From: Bacteroidota bacterium
GTDB lineage: Bacteria; Bacteroidota; Bacteroidia; Flavobacteriales; Weeksellaceae
NCBI GenBank assembly: GCA_023388015.1
Contig: JAEWHB010000095.1
Span: 1-9,856, forward strand
Length of the DNA stretch: 9,856 nt
Reading direction: 5' to 3'
Both the position numbers and the translations under genes were made by a program. A model generated the notes under the pieces. It was not told the origin of the DNA. It ran no database searches and was given only the letters and a program-made list of their open reading frames with translations. Positions 1 to 6,797 of the stretch are shown here, one piece after another (within the stretch, counting starts at the first letter, position 1; each line of letters starts with the position of its first letter).

Positions 1-664
1 TTTCCTGAACAGTTTTTACGATTTCCGGTTCGTGCACATCAAGGAATGGATCATCTTCACGGATTTCAAATTCGTCATCTTCCACCACATCTTTGTCGAG
101 TCCTTTTGATTTTCGTTCCAATGTGGACGAAATTTTATCGGGTGTAATCCGCCAGTTCACAACCAAATATAAAATCAGGCTGACAAAAATGGCGATTCCC
201 GTTCCGATTTTTCCAATGAGCATATTCAGAAAATCATTTACCTCAAAACCCATTACACCATAAAGAATTCCTATTTTAGAAATAAATCCAAGCAATACAG
301 GAAACCAGATCAGAAAGAACAGACAGTTATAAAACAGCTTAAAAGGTTTAATTTTTTTGAATTTGAAAAGAATTTTAGTTCCCAAAAGGATTAAAAATAC
401 GGGAAGAAAAAACGCGGTTATCCCAATCCCGTGATAGATGAATAATTCACCAAGATAAGCCCCGATTTTCCCCATTATATTTTCAGCCACAATTTCACGG
501 TTCCAAAAGTCAGAAAGCTGGCTCTGGTCGCCCTGGTAATTGAATATATAGGAAATAAAGGAAATCAATAAAAATAACCCTACAGCGAGAAACAGTACGC
601 CGAAAATGGTTTTGAAAACCTTTTTTCGTGATGACTTTTTAGAAACAAGTGTTGGTTCGTCCAT
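1..664 (-). CDS. ftsK: DNA translocase FtsK, N-terminal part (partial)
   Basis: This gene runs off the left edge; 221 codons are visible (frame 664 down to 2). FtsK anchors at the division septum and pumps chromosomal DNA during division. Only the membrane part is here. A short basic N-terminus (residues 1-18, with SKKSSRKK) is followed by four hydrophobic segments at about 20-41, 78-101, 110-131 and 148-170, the arrangement of the FtsK 4TM domain. The stretch after segment 1, with NIMGKIGAYLGELFIYHGIG at 62-81, is typical of flavobacterial FtsK. From about residue 180 an acidic linker begins. The RecA-like motor and gamma domain lie outside the window. The ATG at 664-662 is a good start because the basic tail directly precedes segment 1. 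A TAnnTTTG promoter element lies 27 bases upstream. The identification rests on remembered family similarity and topology. Confidence 0.88.
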   Translation of the reverse strand, partial: MDEPTLVSKKSSRKKVFKTIFGVLFLAVGLFLLISFISYIFNYQGDQSQLSDFWNREIVAENIMGKIGAYLGELFIYHGIGITAFFLPVFLILLGTKILFKFKKIKPFKLFYNCLFFLIWFPVLLGFISKIGILYGVMGFEVNDFLNMLIGKIGTGIAIFVSLILYLVVNWRITPDKISSTLERKSKGLDKDVVEDDEFEIREDDPFLDVHEPEIVKTVQE

Positions 665-690
665 TCTAAACTAATGCAAATTTCAACAAA

Positions 691-698
691 CAAAAGTA
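691..698 (-). promoter_or_regulatory. Putative -7 promoter element of ftsK
   Basis: On the minus strand this reads TACTTTTG, a full match to the Bacteroidota -7 consensus TAnnTTTG. It lies 27 bases before the ftsK ATG, giving a short leader of about 20 nt. No clear TTTG-type -33 element is visible at the usual spacing, so the call depends on the -7 match and its position only. Confidence 0.4.
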
Positions 699-745
699 TG
701 AAAAATCATTTAGAATGTTTGCTTGAAGTTTTGAGCAGATTTTTG

Positions 746-991
746 TTATTTATTTGGAGGGCTTTCGTGAAATTGACTTCCCGTCTCATCTGTATAGTGT
801 TCCGGTAACAATTCCAGCAAAGGAACTTCTAATGCTTCTGCGCATTTCTCTAATACAGAAAACCGGATGTCTATTTTTCCATGTTCCATATTGTGGTAAG
901 TGACATAACTTACCCCTATATTGTGTGCCATGGCTTCTTGCGAATAGCCTTTTTCTTCCCGGATCTTTTTGAGCTTGTCTGCTATTTTCAT
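746..991 (-). CDS. XRE-family helix-turn-helix transcriptional regulator (small)
   Basis: This is an 81-aa protein that is almost entirely one Cro/C1-type DNA-binding domain. The start MKIADKLKKIREEKGYSQE is the classic helix 1 to helix 2 lead-in. The helix-turn-helix lies at about residues 17-39 (SQEAMAHNIGVSYVTYHNME, followed by HGK), and FSVLEKCAEALEVPLLELLP forms the closing helices. There is no sensor domain, so it probably binds DNA as a dimer without an obvious ligand. It is divergent from the RiPP gene run, with 160 bp between the two starts, so it could act on either promoter there; nothing shows this directly. A tandem 7-bp repeat (AGTATAG twice, 994-1007) sits immediately upstream of its start and could be an operator. 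Many stand-alone flavobacterial XRE proteins have no known target, so its link to the cassette is uncertain. Confidence 0.85.
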   Translation of the reverse strand: MKIADKLKKIREEKGYSQEAMAHNIGVSYVTYHNMEHGKIDIRFSVLEKCAEALEVPLLELLPEHYTDETGSQFHESPPNK

Positions 992-993
992 TA

Positions 994-1007
994 AGTATAG
1001 AGTATAG
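994..1007. repeat. Tandem 7-bp repeat upstream of the XRE gene
   Basis: AGTATAG occurs twice with no gap, ending 2 bases before the XRE start codon (minus strand CTATACT twice). Small XRE proteins often regulate themselves through repeats close to their own start, so this is a candidate operator. In such AT-rich DNA a 7-bp tandem repeat could also be chance. Confidence 0.4.
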
Positions 1008-1104
1008 GTTATCGTAAAATTAAAAAATAAAAAAGAGAATACTACAAAATTCTTTATATAAAAATTTGTATAAGGTTTTCCAAAGAGCTTACCGGATTGT
1101 TTCT

Positions 1105-1112
1105 TAAGTTTG
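1105..1112 (+). promoter_or_regulatory. Putative -7 promoter element of the RiPP gene run
   Basis: TAAGTTTG is a full match to TAnnTTTG, placed 39 bases before the ATG at 1152. Transcription would start near 1118 with a leader of about 34 nt. The -33 region is poor: TTTTC at 1076-1080 is about 24 nt upstream, and there is no TTTG at the preferred spacing. This would be the likely promoter for the lipoprotein and the precursor behind it. Confidence 0.4.
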
Positions 1113-1151
1113 AAAAAACATTTAAAAAGACATTAAAGAAAAAAAAGAACA

Positions 1152-2114
1152 ATGATTATGAATTGGCAAAAAATCATTTTAAATGCAGTAGTGGGAAGTT
1201 CATTGATTTTGATGTTTTGTTGTTCGGGTAGCAAGCAGGTTGTTTTGCAGGAAGAAACCAAAGAGGTAAATTATATTCCGTATTATCTGAAAGTTTATGA
1301 GGCGGATAGTTTGTATTTGACAGGAAATCATGGGCGTTCTTTTGAGATTTTGGATAGTTTGTTTAAGGATTACGAACCGTTAAATCAGTTGGGGATTTAT
1401 GAAATGCAGACTTATGTGAAAACTGCATTTCTTACTGGTCATTATGATGTCATAAAACCGACTTTCAAAACTTTAATTGATACGTGGGGATATGATCCTT
1501 CCTATATTGAATATGACTCTATAATGTTTAATGCTTGGCATGAAAAAGGGTTGAGAGATGACGAAATAGTTGTGTGGCAAGAAAATTATAAAGAAAAAAT
1601 TAACTGGACATTACGAGACACATTGATTGCAATGCACAAAGCCGATCAATTATACAGAGGAAAAGACAGAGACAAAGAAATAAAGCGTGAAGACTCGGTT
1701 GACTTGGTTCATATTGATTTACTCAAATATATTTTTAAAAAGTATGGGTATCCGAGTTTTAAGTTAGTAGGTAGTCCAACTTATAAAGAAAAAATCGATT
1801 TGGGAGGGATTTTTAATCATATTTCTGACAATATAGATGAAAATGACTATGAATATTTTCGAAATGAATTATTAAAATTTCTTAAACAAGGAATACCAGT
1901 TCAACATCAAATAACTATGATGGTCGACAAAAGAGAATATGACAGACAACGCAAAACTGTTTACGGAATTTTCGGAATACATGAGAGTTTTGGCGATAGA
2001 GTAGTGAAATTTGATACAATCGAAATTAATAAAAACAGAAAGTTAATTGGACTGTCAAGTATTCAATATGAACAATTTAAAGAGAATATATTTAATTCAA
2101 TGTTTAACCAATAA
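1152..2114 (+). CDS. Putative lipoprotein with DUF6624-like C-terminal half, first gene of the RiPP run
   Basis: This is a 320-aa protein of unknown function. The N-terminus has a short basic start, a hydrophobic stretch (residues 8-22) and then CCSGSK at 23-28, so it is probably exported and lipid-anchored. The residues before the cysteine (LMF or MFC) are not a standard lipobox. Residues 45-110 look helical and repeat-like (YLTGNHGRSFEILDSLF, then YVKTAFLTGHYDVIKPTF), resembling TPR pairs. Residues 180-285 resemble the DUF6624 pattern as I remember it: a YGYP motif at 198-201 followed by a VG pair, a histidine at 223, an Asp-Lys-Arg at 259-261 and a YG at 271-272. An alternative start is the ATG at 1158. 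The gene ends 11 bases before the precursor gene, which suggests co-transcription. Immunity or a cell-surface role is possible but unsupported. It shares the low GC of the following genes. Confidence 0.6.
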   Translation: MIMNWQKIILNAVVGSSLILMFCCSGSKQVVLQEETKEVNYIPYYLKVYEADSLYLTGNHGRSFEILDSLFKDYEPLNQLGIYEMQTYVKTAFLTGHYDVIKPTFKTLIDTWGYDPSYIEYDSIMFNAWHEKGLRDDEIVVWQENYKEKINWTLRDTLIAMHKADQLYRGKDRDKEIKREDSVDLVHIDLLKYIFKKYGYPSFKLVGSPTYKEKIDLGGIFNHISDNIDENDYEYFRNELLKFLKQGIPVQHQITMMVDKREYDRQRKTVYGIFGIHESFGDRVVKFDTIEINKNRKLIGLSSIQYEQFKENIFNSMFNQ

Positions 2115-2125
2115 ATTTTACTATT

Positions 2126-2335
2126 ATGAAATTAAAATCATTAAAAAGTTTTCAAAATGAGAACCAAAATTCATTGTTACTAGAAATGAATTTAAAAGAA
2201 ATTAAAGGAGGTGTGGCACGTACAACATTTGCTGAAGGAACTTGTACAGGAGATGGGTCAGATTGCCGAGATATGATATTTTGGGATGATGGCTCTTTTT
2301 CTCATTGGGGGACTCTACAATTTACTTGTGAATAA
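2126..2335 (+). CDS. Grasp-with-spasm RiPP precursor peptide with Gly-Gly leader
   Basis: This 69-aa peptide is the likely substrate of the cassette. The N-terminus MKLKSLKSF and the helix LLEMNLKEIKGG (18-29) form a double-glycine leader, the type cut by C39 peptidases; cleavage after G29 leaves a 40-residue core. The core contains E37, D43, D46, D49, D54, D55 and E69 as possible donors. Hydroxyl partners are T33, T34, T39, T41, S45, S57, S59, T63 and T67. It has three cysteines (C40, C47, C68) and two tryptophans, and no lysine. With no lysine, side-chain ester links rather than amide links are expected from an ATP-grasp ligase. The maturases and C39 transporter follow directly, separated only by a hairpin. 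Its function after export is unknown. The call rests on leader form and context; the core itself is not one I recognise. Confidence 0.85.
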   Translation: MKLKSLKSFQNENQNSLLLEMNLKEIKGGVARTTFAEGTCTGDGSDCRDMIFWDDGSFSHWGTLQFTCE

Positions 2336-2353
2336 TTGTTAATAACAGGTAAT

Positions 2354-2405
2354 ATTTGTCTCAGAAATGTGTAGTGCCTACTTCCTTTTTTGAGACAAAT
2401 TTTTT
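2354..2405 (+). terminator. Hairpin with T-run between precursor and maturase genes (attenuator-like)
   Basis: ATTTGTCTCA at 2354-2363 pairs perfectly with TGAGACAAAT at 2391-2400. The stem continues inward by one G-U and three A-T pairs (2364-2367 with 2387-2390), giving 14 bp. The 19-nt loop holds a small inner hairpin (GTAG, TGC, CTAC at 2371-2381). Six T residues follow (2400-2405). The shape is that of a Rho-independent terminator, although the stem is AT-rich. Because the next gene begins at 2412 with no visible promoter of its own, partial read-through is likely, making much more precursor message than maturase message. Confidence 0.7.
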
Positions 2406-2411
2406 ATAAAT

Positions 2412-3305
2412 ATGTTAATTATACATTCAATTCTTTTTGACAACTCTACAAACGACGTTATCGACTGGCTTTGTTATAAAGGGGGTGCTTTTATAAGAAT
2501 AAACAGTGACTCTTCATATCAATTTCAAATTGATGCTGAAATAACGATTGAGGGTATAAATGTCTATGATTTTAAATCGTATTGGTACAGAAAAGGAACA
2601 TTTTCAGGATTGAATCATTTTTATTCGGCGATACCACAGATTCATTATTCATTAGAAGAGAACAGAATTAAAATTTTACAATATGTAGAGTCTAAACTTT
2701 GCGAGAAAAAACATCTTAACAGATTTTTCAATTCTAATCCCAACAAATTATTGGTTCTTGAAAAAGCAAAAAAATCAGGTCTGAAAGTACCCGATTATAT
2801 TTTAACCAATAAGCTGAAGAATTCAGACAAAAAATACATTTATAAACCCGTAAACGAGGGGGGACATTTAGAGTTAGAAGATTATATAGGGAATGCCTAT
2901 ACAGAAATGTACGATGAGAAAAAACAACAGACCTACGGTTTGACTTTCTTCCAAGAGTTAATCGAAAAAAAATATGAATTACGAATTTTCTATTTGGATG
3001 GGAAATTTTTTACAATGGCTATAATGTCTCAAAAAGATAAAAAAACTAAGGTCGATTTCCGTCACTATAATAAAGAAAAACCGAATAGAAATGTTCCGTT
3101 TCAGCTTCCGTTCAAAATTGAAAAAAAATTGGATTTGTTAATGAAAGACCTTGACTTAAAATCCGGTTCTATAGATATGATTGTTTCTAAGAATAGAGAA
3201 TATTATTTTTTAGAAATAAATCCGGTTGGGCAATTTGGAATGGTTTCTTATCCTTGTAACTATTATCTCGAAAAAGAAATCGCAGAATATTTAAGCTATG
3301 ACTAA
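2412..3305 (+). CDS. gwsG: ATP-grasp peptide maturase, grasp-with-spasm system
   Basis: This 297-aa enzyme is of the ATP-grasp RiPP ligase type. Using ATP, it would activate Asp/Glu side chains of the precursor as acyl phosphates and join them to Ser/Thr hydroxyls. The N-terminal 110 residues form the pre-ATP-grasp region, including YDFKSYWYRKG, typical of this subgroup. ATP-binding features follow: the lysine of KYIYKP (K145) with the nearby NEGGH loop, then YELRIFYLDGKFF with R191. Metal-binding residues are D255 (SIDMIV) and E268/N270 in FLEINPVGQFG. The length is normal for microviridin-type ligases. The start lies just after the T-run of the upstream hairpin, and the end overlaps the next gene by 8 bp. 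Position between a Gly-Gly precursor and a SPASM-domain protein fits the Bacteroidota grasp-with-spasm arrangement. The name gwsG is used from memory of that family. Confidence 0.9.
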   Translation: MLIIHSILFDNSTNDVIDWLCYKGGAFIRINSDSSYQFQIDAEITIEGINVYDFKSYWYRKGTFSGLNHFYSAIPQIHYSLEENRIKILQYVESKLCEKKHLNRFFNSNPNKLLVLEKAKKSGLKVPDYILTNKLKNSDKKYIYKPVNEGGHLELEDYIGNAYTEMYDEKKQQTYGLTFFQELIEKKYELRIFYLDGKFFTMAIMSQKDKKTKVDFRHYNKEKPNRNVPFQLPFKIEKKLDLLMKDLDLKSGSIDMIVSKNREYYFLEINPVGQFGMVSYPCNYYLEKEIAEYLSYD

Positions 3306-3492
3306 AGAAGAATTTGAATTATTTGTTGAGAAAAACAAAGCAGAACTTCCTTTGTTCTTTCAAACCTTTGAGTTTAAAAAAAGAAATGAGGCATCAAATT
3401 ACAAAGTACTTAGCAAATTCGTAAATAGCCCTTTTCACAATACGGACAAATATCCCGTTCAGAAATTTCATAAAAACATAGTTTCCTTCTAG
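3298..3492 (+). CDS. Small protein of unknown function between the two maturase genes
   Basis: This is a 64-aa reading frame that I do not recognise. It starts inside the end of the ATP-grasp gene (8-bp overlap) and stops 2 bases before the SPASM gene, so translation is probably coupled on both sides; this tight packing is the main reason to accept it. The protein is charged and probably helical, with no signal peptide, membrane segment or Gly-Gly motif. The stretch LSKFVNSPFHN recalls the FLxSPYFN motif near the N-terminus of some large Bacteroidota proteins, so it may be a remnant of such a gene rather than an intact one. Alternatively it is a small helper of the maturases. Composition is as AT-rich as the precursor region. 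Confidence 0.5.
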   Translation: MTKEEFELFVEKNKAELPLFFQTFEFKKRNEASNYKVLSKFVNSPFHNTDKYPVQKFHKNIVSF

Positions 3493-3494
3493 AA

Positions 3495-4580
3495 ATGACC
3501 CACTTCAAAACTTTCGCCAACTGTCTAATCGTAAAGGGAGCGAGTCGTTCTTTGGTTTGTGACTTACAAAGGCAAGCATCGGATTTTATACCTAATGATT
3601 TAGTAGCAGTTTTAGAAGAAATAAATTCAAAAAAACCGTTAGAAGAAGTTTTCGAAATCTATGGTGAAGAAAACAAAGAAGTTATCCAAGAGTATCTGGA
3701 CTATATGGATGAAAAAGAATATGGTTTTTACTGTGAAGAAGATGAATTTGACCTGTTTCCCGAACTGAACAAAGAATTTTTGGTTCCTGCGCATATCACT
3801 AATACTGTTTTGGAACTCAAAAGAGAGAATATTGTATGGTTAAAAGATTTGGTTCCGCAAATAGAGAATTTGGGCTGTAAAGATGTGGGAATGGTTTTCT
3901 ATGAAGAATTAACAGAAGACGATTTCAATCAAATTTTTGAATATTTTGTAGATACGAGGATAAAATCATTTGAAATCACATCGAAATATTATCAAACTGT
4001 AAACGATGAATTCCTCAAAAACTTGAATCAAAAACTGAATCAATTAACAAAACTGATTTTCTTTTCCGCACCGGAAGACAAGACTGCATTTTGGGACAAT
4101 AAAATCCTGTTTGACCGTGTTTTTACAACCAAGGAAATTACTTCTTTCAAATCCTGTGGAGTGGTCGACACCAAGTATTTCAACACCAATCTGCCAAAAG
4201 TATTGGAAGCCATCAACCATAATTCCTGTCTGAATATGAAAATGGCAATTGACAAAAACGGAGAAATAAGAAACTGCCCTTCCATGCCGGAAAGCTTTGG
4301 GAATATAAGAGACACCACGCTGGAAGAAGCATTAAACAAACCCGGCTTCAAAAAATACTGGAACGTTACCAAAGACCAGATAGAAGTTTGTAAAGATTGT
4401 GAGTTCCGTTATATCTGTACGGATTGTAGGGCTTTTAAAGAGAATCCTGATGATGATTTTAGTAAACCGCTCAAGTGTGGTTATAATCCTTACACAACAG
4501 AATGGAAAGAGTGGAGTACAAACCCGTTAAAGGAAAAAGCGATTGATTTTTATGGAATGCGGGAAATTATTCAAAATTAA
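3495..4580 (+). CDS. gwsS: SPASM-domain peptide maturase without radical-SAM motif, grasp-with-spasm system
   Basis: This 361-aa protein partners the ATP-grasp ligase. The C-terminal third is a full seven-cysteine SPASM domain, expected to bind two auxiliary iron-sulfur clusters: C245, C261, then C299, C302, C308 and C311 (CxxCx5CxxC), and C328. The sequence between C245 and C261 (MAIDKNGEIRNCPS) has the usual SPASM hairpin. Where a radical-SAM enzyme would carry CX3CX2C after its first strand (near PAHITNTVLELKREN, about residue 98-112) there is no cysteine, so S-adenosylmethionine cleavage is unlikely. Residues 1-85 (two or three strands, then helices) resemble a RiPP recognition element and may hold the precursor leader; that is inference. 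Other cysteines at 10, 22, 79 and 128 are not in a cluster motif. It lies 2 bp after the small gene and 9 bp before the transporter. Named from memory of the family. Confidence 0.87.
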   Translation: MTHFKTFANCLIVKGASRSLVCDLQRQASDFIPNDLVAVLEEINSKKPLEEVFEIYGEENKEVIQEYLDYMDEKEYGFYCEEDEFDLFPELNKEFLVPAHITNTVLELKRENIVWLKDLVPQIENLGCKDVGMVFYEELTEDDFNQIFEYFVDTRIKSFEITSKYYQTVNDEFLKNLNQKLNQLTKLIFFSAPEDKTAFWDNKILFDRVFTTKEITSFKSCGVVDTKYFNTNLPKVLEAINHNSCLNMKMAIDKNGEIRNCPSMPESFGNIRDTTLEEALNKPGFKKYWNVTKDQIEVCKDCEFRYICTDCRAFKENPDDDFSKPLKCGYNPYTTEWKEWSTNPLKEKAIDFYGMREIIQN

Positions 4581-4589
4581 AATCGAAAA

Positions 4590-6797
4590 TTGAGCAAAAA
4601 GTTTCCCTTCTACAAACAACCCGATGCCAAAGACTGCGGTCCAACTTGTCTTCGGATCATTGCTAAGCATTATAAAAAAACAATTCCTTTACAAACGATA
4701 CGACAGCTTTCGGAAACTACGCGTGAAGGGAGCAGTTTGTTGGGTTTAAGCGAAGCGGCAGAAAAAATCGGGTTTAAGACGTTAGGGGTAAAAATAGATT
4801 TCGAGACATTGGCAGAAGAAGTGCCACTCCCTTGCATTGTCCACTGGAACAAACAACATTTTGTGGTTGTTTATAAAATTTCAAAAGACAAAATCTACAT
4901 TTCAGACCCTGCTTATGGGTTAATAACCTATTCAAAACAGGAATTCATTAAAAACTGGATAGGTAATAATGCCGATGAAAATACGGAAGAAGGAATAGCA
5001 CTACTTTTAGAACCCACTCCGGCATTTAATCAAAATGTTTGGGAAGGAGAAGGGGAAAATAAAAGAAGTTTTTCTTTTTTGTTCAAGTATTTGTTTCGTT
5101 ACAAAGCATTGGTAACGCAATTGATTCTAGGATTGGTTGCCGGCAGTATTCTGACGCTAATATTTCCTTTTCTTACCCAAAGCATCGTAGATGTAGGAAT
5201 ACAGAATCAGGACATTAATTTTATTTATCTCATACTTTTAGCACAAATAATGTTGTTTCTGGGCAGGATTGGGATAGAAGTTATCAGAGGTTGGATATTG
5301 TTGCATCTGAGTACAAGAATCAGTATTTCTTTGGTTTCAGACTTTTTTATTAAGCTGATGAATTTGCCCATTGGTTTTTTTGATACGAGAATGACGGGCG
5401 ACATTATGCAGCGCATCAATGACCACAACCGCATCGAAAATCTGCTGACAAACACTTCACTCAACACACTTTTTTCTTTTATCAACATAATTGTTTTCAG
5501 CTTTGTACTGGCTTATTATGACTGGCGGATATTTCTAATTTTCTTAGTGGGAAGCAGCTTGTATCTGATTTGGATTTTGTTTTTTCTGAAAAAACGCAGG
5601 GAATTGGATTATAAGCGATTCTCTCAAATGGCTGATGAACAAAGCAAAGTGGTGGAACTCATCAATGGAATGCAGGAAATCAAGCTCAACAATGCCGAAA
5701 AGCAGAAACGCTGGAGCTGGGAATTTGTACAGGTAAGACTTTTTAAAATAGGGATGAAATCACTTGCTTTGGAACAAACACAAAGTGTGGGTTCCAATTT
5801 TATCAATCAGCTGAAAGATATTTTTATCACATTCATGTCGGCAAGTCTGGTTTTGAAAGGAGATTTGACTTTGGGTATGATGCTCTCCATCCAATACATT
5901 ATCGGACAACTGAATGGCCCACTTACGCAGCTGGTAGGCTTCATCCAGCAAACACAGGATGCTAAAATCAGCCTGGAACGATTAGGCGAAATTCATGACA
6001 AAGAAGATGAAGAGCCTTTGCATGAACAAAAAGTATTTGATGTTCCTGAGGCAGATATACAAATACAAAATTTAGAGTTTCGCTATATAGGTTCAATGGA
6101 ACCGGTTTTGAAAGGACTGGATTTTACGATTCCGAACCGGAAAATAACCGCCATAGTTGGTGCGTCAGGAAGTGGTAAGACAACTTTAATGAAGCTTTTG
6201 ATGAAGTTTTATGAGCCTGATAAAGGGGATATAAAAGTTGGAAATGCTAACTTGAAAAACATTGCTCAAAAAACCTGGCGATCTAAATGTGGCGTAGTCA
6301 TGCAGGAAGGGTATATTTTCAATGACACGATTGCCCAAAATATAGCCGTAGGTGAAGATTATGTAGATAAAGCAAAATTGGAAAAGGCAGTCGAGATTGC
6401 CAATATCAAAGAATTTATAGAAAGTTTACCGCTTAGTTATAATACGAAAATAGGAAACGAAGGAATCGGTATGAGTGGTGGGCAAAGACAAAGATTGATG
6501 ATCGCAAGAGCGGTCTATAAAAATCCCGATTATATCTTTTTTGACGAAGCAACTTCATCATTGGATGCTAATAATGAGAAGATCATTATGGAAAACCTAA
6601 ATCGGTTTTTTGAAGGAAAAACAGCAGTCATTATTGCTCATCGTTTAAGTACCGTAAAAAATGCAGACCAGATTGTCGTGATGGATGATGGAAAGATTAT
6701 AGAAATAGGAGACCACAAAGAACTAATAGCATTGAAAGGGGCTTATTTCAATCTAGTGAAAAACCAATTGGATCTGGAGAAATTAAGTAGTGAATGA
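4590..6797 (+). CDS. Peptidase-containing ABC transporter (C39 protease, membrane domain, ATPase)
   Basis: This 735-aa protein would cut the leader after Gly-Gly and export the modified core. Domain order is complete. A C39 peptidase occupies residues 1-150: Q10 and catalytic C16 in QPDAKDCGPTC, H90 in KQHFVVV, and D106 in ISDPAYG. A six-helix membrane domain spans about 165-450. The nucleotide-binding domain has Walker A GASGSGKT (524-531), a Q-loop Q572, signature MSGGQ (628-632), Walker B with D652/E653 in IFFDEATSSLD, and the switch H684. All catalytic residues are present. The start is TTG at 4590: no in-frame ATG lies upstream of the peptidase motif, and only 9 bases separate it from the previous stop. 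The stop overlaps the HlyD start by 4 bp (ATGA). With the upstream maturases this identifies the export route of the peptide. Confidence 0.95.
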   Translation: MSKKFPFYKQPDAKDCGPTCLRIIAKHYKKTIPLQTIRQLSETTREGSSLLGLSEAAEKIGFKTLGVKIDFETLAEEVPLPCIVHWNKQHFVVVYKISKDKIYISDPAYGLITYSKQEFIKNWIGNNADENTEEGIALLLEPTPAFNQNVWEGEGENKRSFSFLFKYLFRYKALVTQLILGLVAGSILTLIFPFLTQSIVDVGIQNQDINFIYLILLAQIMLFLGRIGIEVIRGWILLHLSTRISISLVSDFFIKLMNLPIGFFDTRMTGDIMQRINDHNRIENLLTNTSLNTLFSFINIIVFSFVLAYYDWRIFLIFLVGSSLYLIWILFFLKKRRELDYKRFSQMADEQSKVVELINGMQEIKLNNAEKQKRWSWEFVQVRLFKIGMKSLALEQTQSVGSNFINQLKDIFITFMSASLVLKGDLTLGMMLSIQYIIGQLNGPLTQLVGFIQQTQDAKISLERLGEIHDKEDEEPLHEQKVFDVPEADIQIQNLEFRYIGSMEPVLKGLDFTIPNRKITAIVGASGSGKTTLMKLLMKFYEPDKGDIKVGNANLKNIAQKTWRSKCGVVMQEGYIFNDTIAQNIAVGEDYVDKAKLEKAVEIANIKEFIESLPLSYNTKIGNEGIGMSGGQRQRLMIARAVYKNPDYIFFDEATSSLDANNEKIIMENLNRFFEGKTAVIIAHRLSTVKNADQIVVMDDGKIIEIGDHKELIALKGAYFNLVKNQLDLEKLSSE

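Larger units (their letters stand above)
992..1151. other. Divergent intergenic region between the XRE gene and the RiPP gene run
   Basis: This is a very AT-rich 160-bp spacer between two divergently transcribed genes. It must hold promoters for both. It contains the AGTATAG tandem repeat (994-1007) next to the XRE start, a near match to the -7 element on the minus strand (GAATTTTG, 1052-1045), and a full match on the plus strand at 1105-1112. No RNA gene or open reading frame of note was seen in it. Confidence 0.6.

Noticed and set aside
2112..2119. TAAATTTT as a separate promoter -7 element just before the precursor
   Set aside because: Lacks the final G of TAnnTTTG, overlaps the stop of the upstream gene, and would leave only 6 bases before the ATG; such matches are common in AT-rich DNA.
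2126..2335. Precursor as a lanthipeptide or sactipeptide
   Set aside because: No lanthionine synthetase or true radical-SAM enzyme is encoded nearby; the ATP-grasp and SPASM pair point to side-chain ester formation instead.
4040..4372. Minus-strand open frame of 110 codons inside the SPASM gene
   Set aside because: Opposite to a gene with clear motifs; its product shows no recognisable domain and it has no promoter-like sequence. Other minus-strand frames inside the transporter (4670-5951) and dnaX (8112-8645, 9174-9569) were rejected for the same reason.
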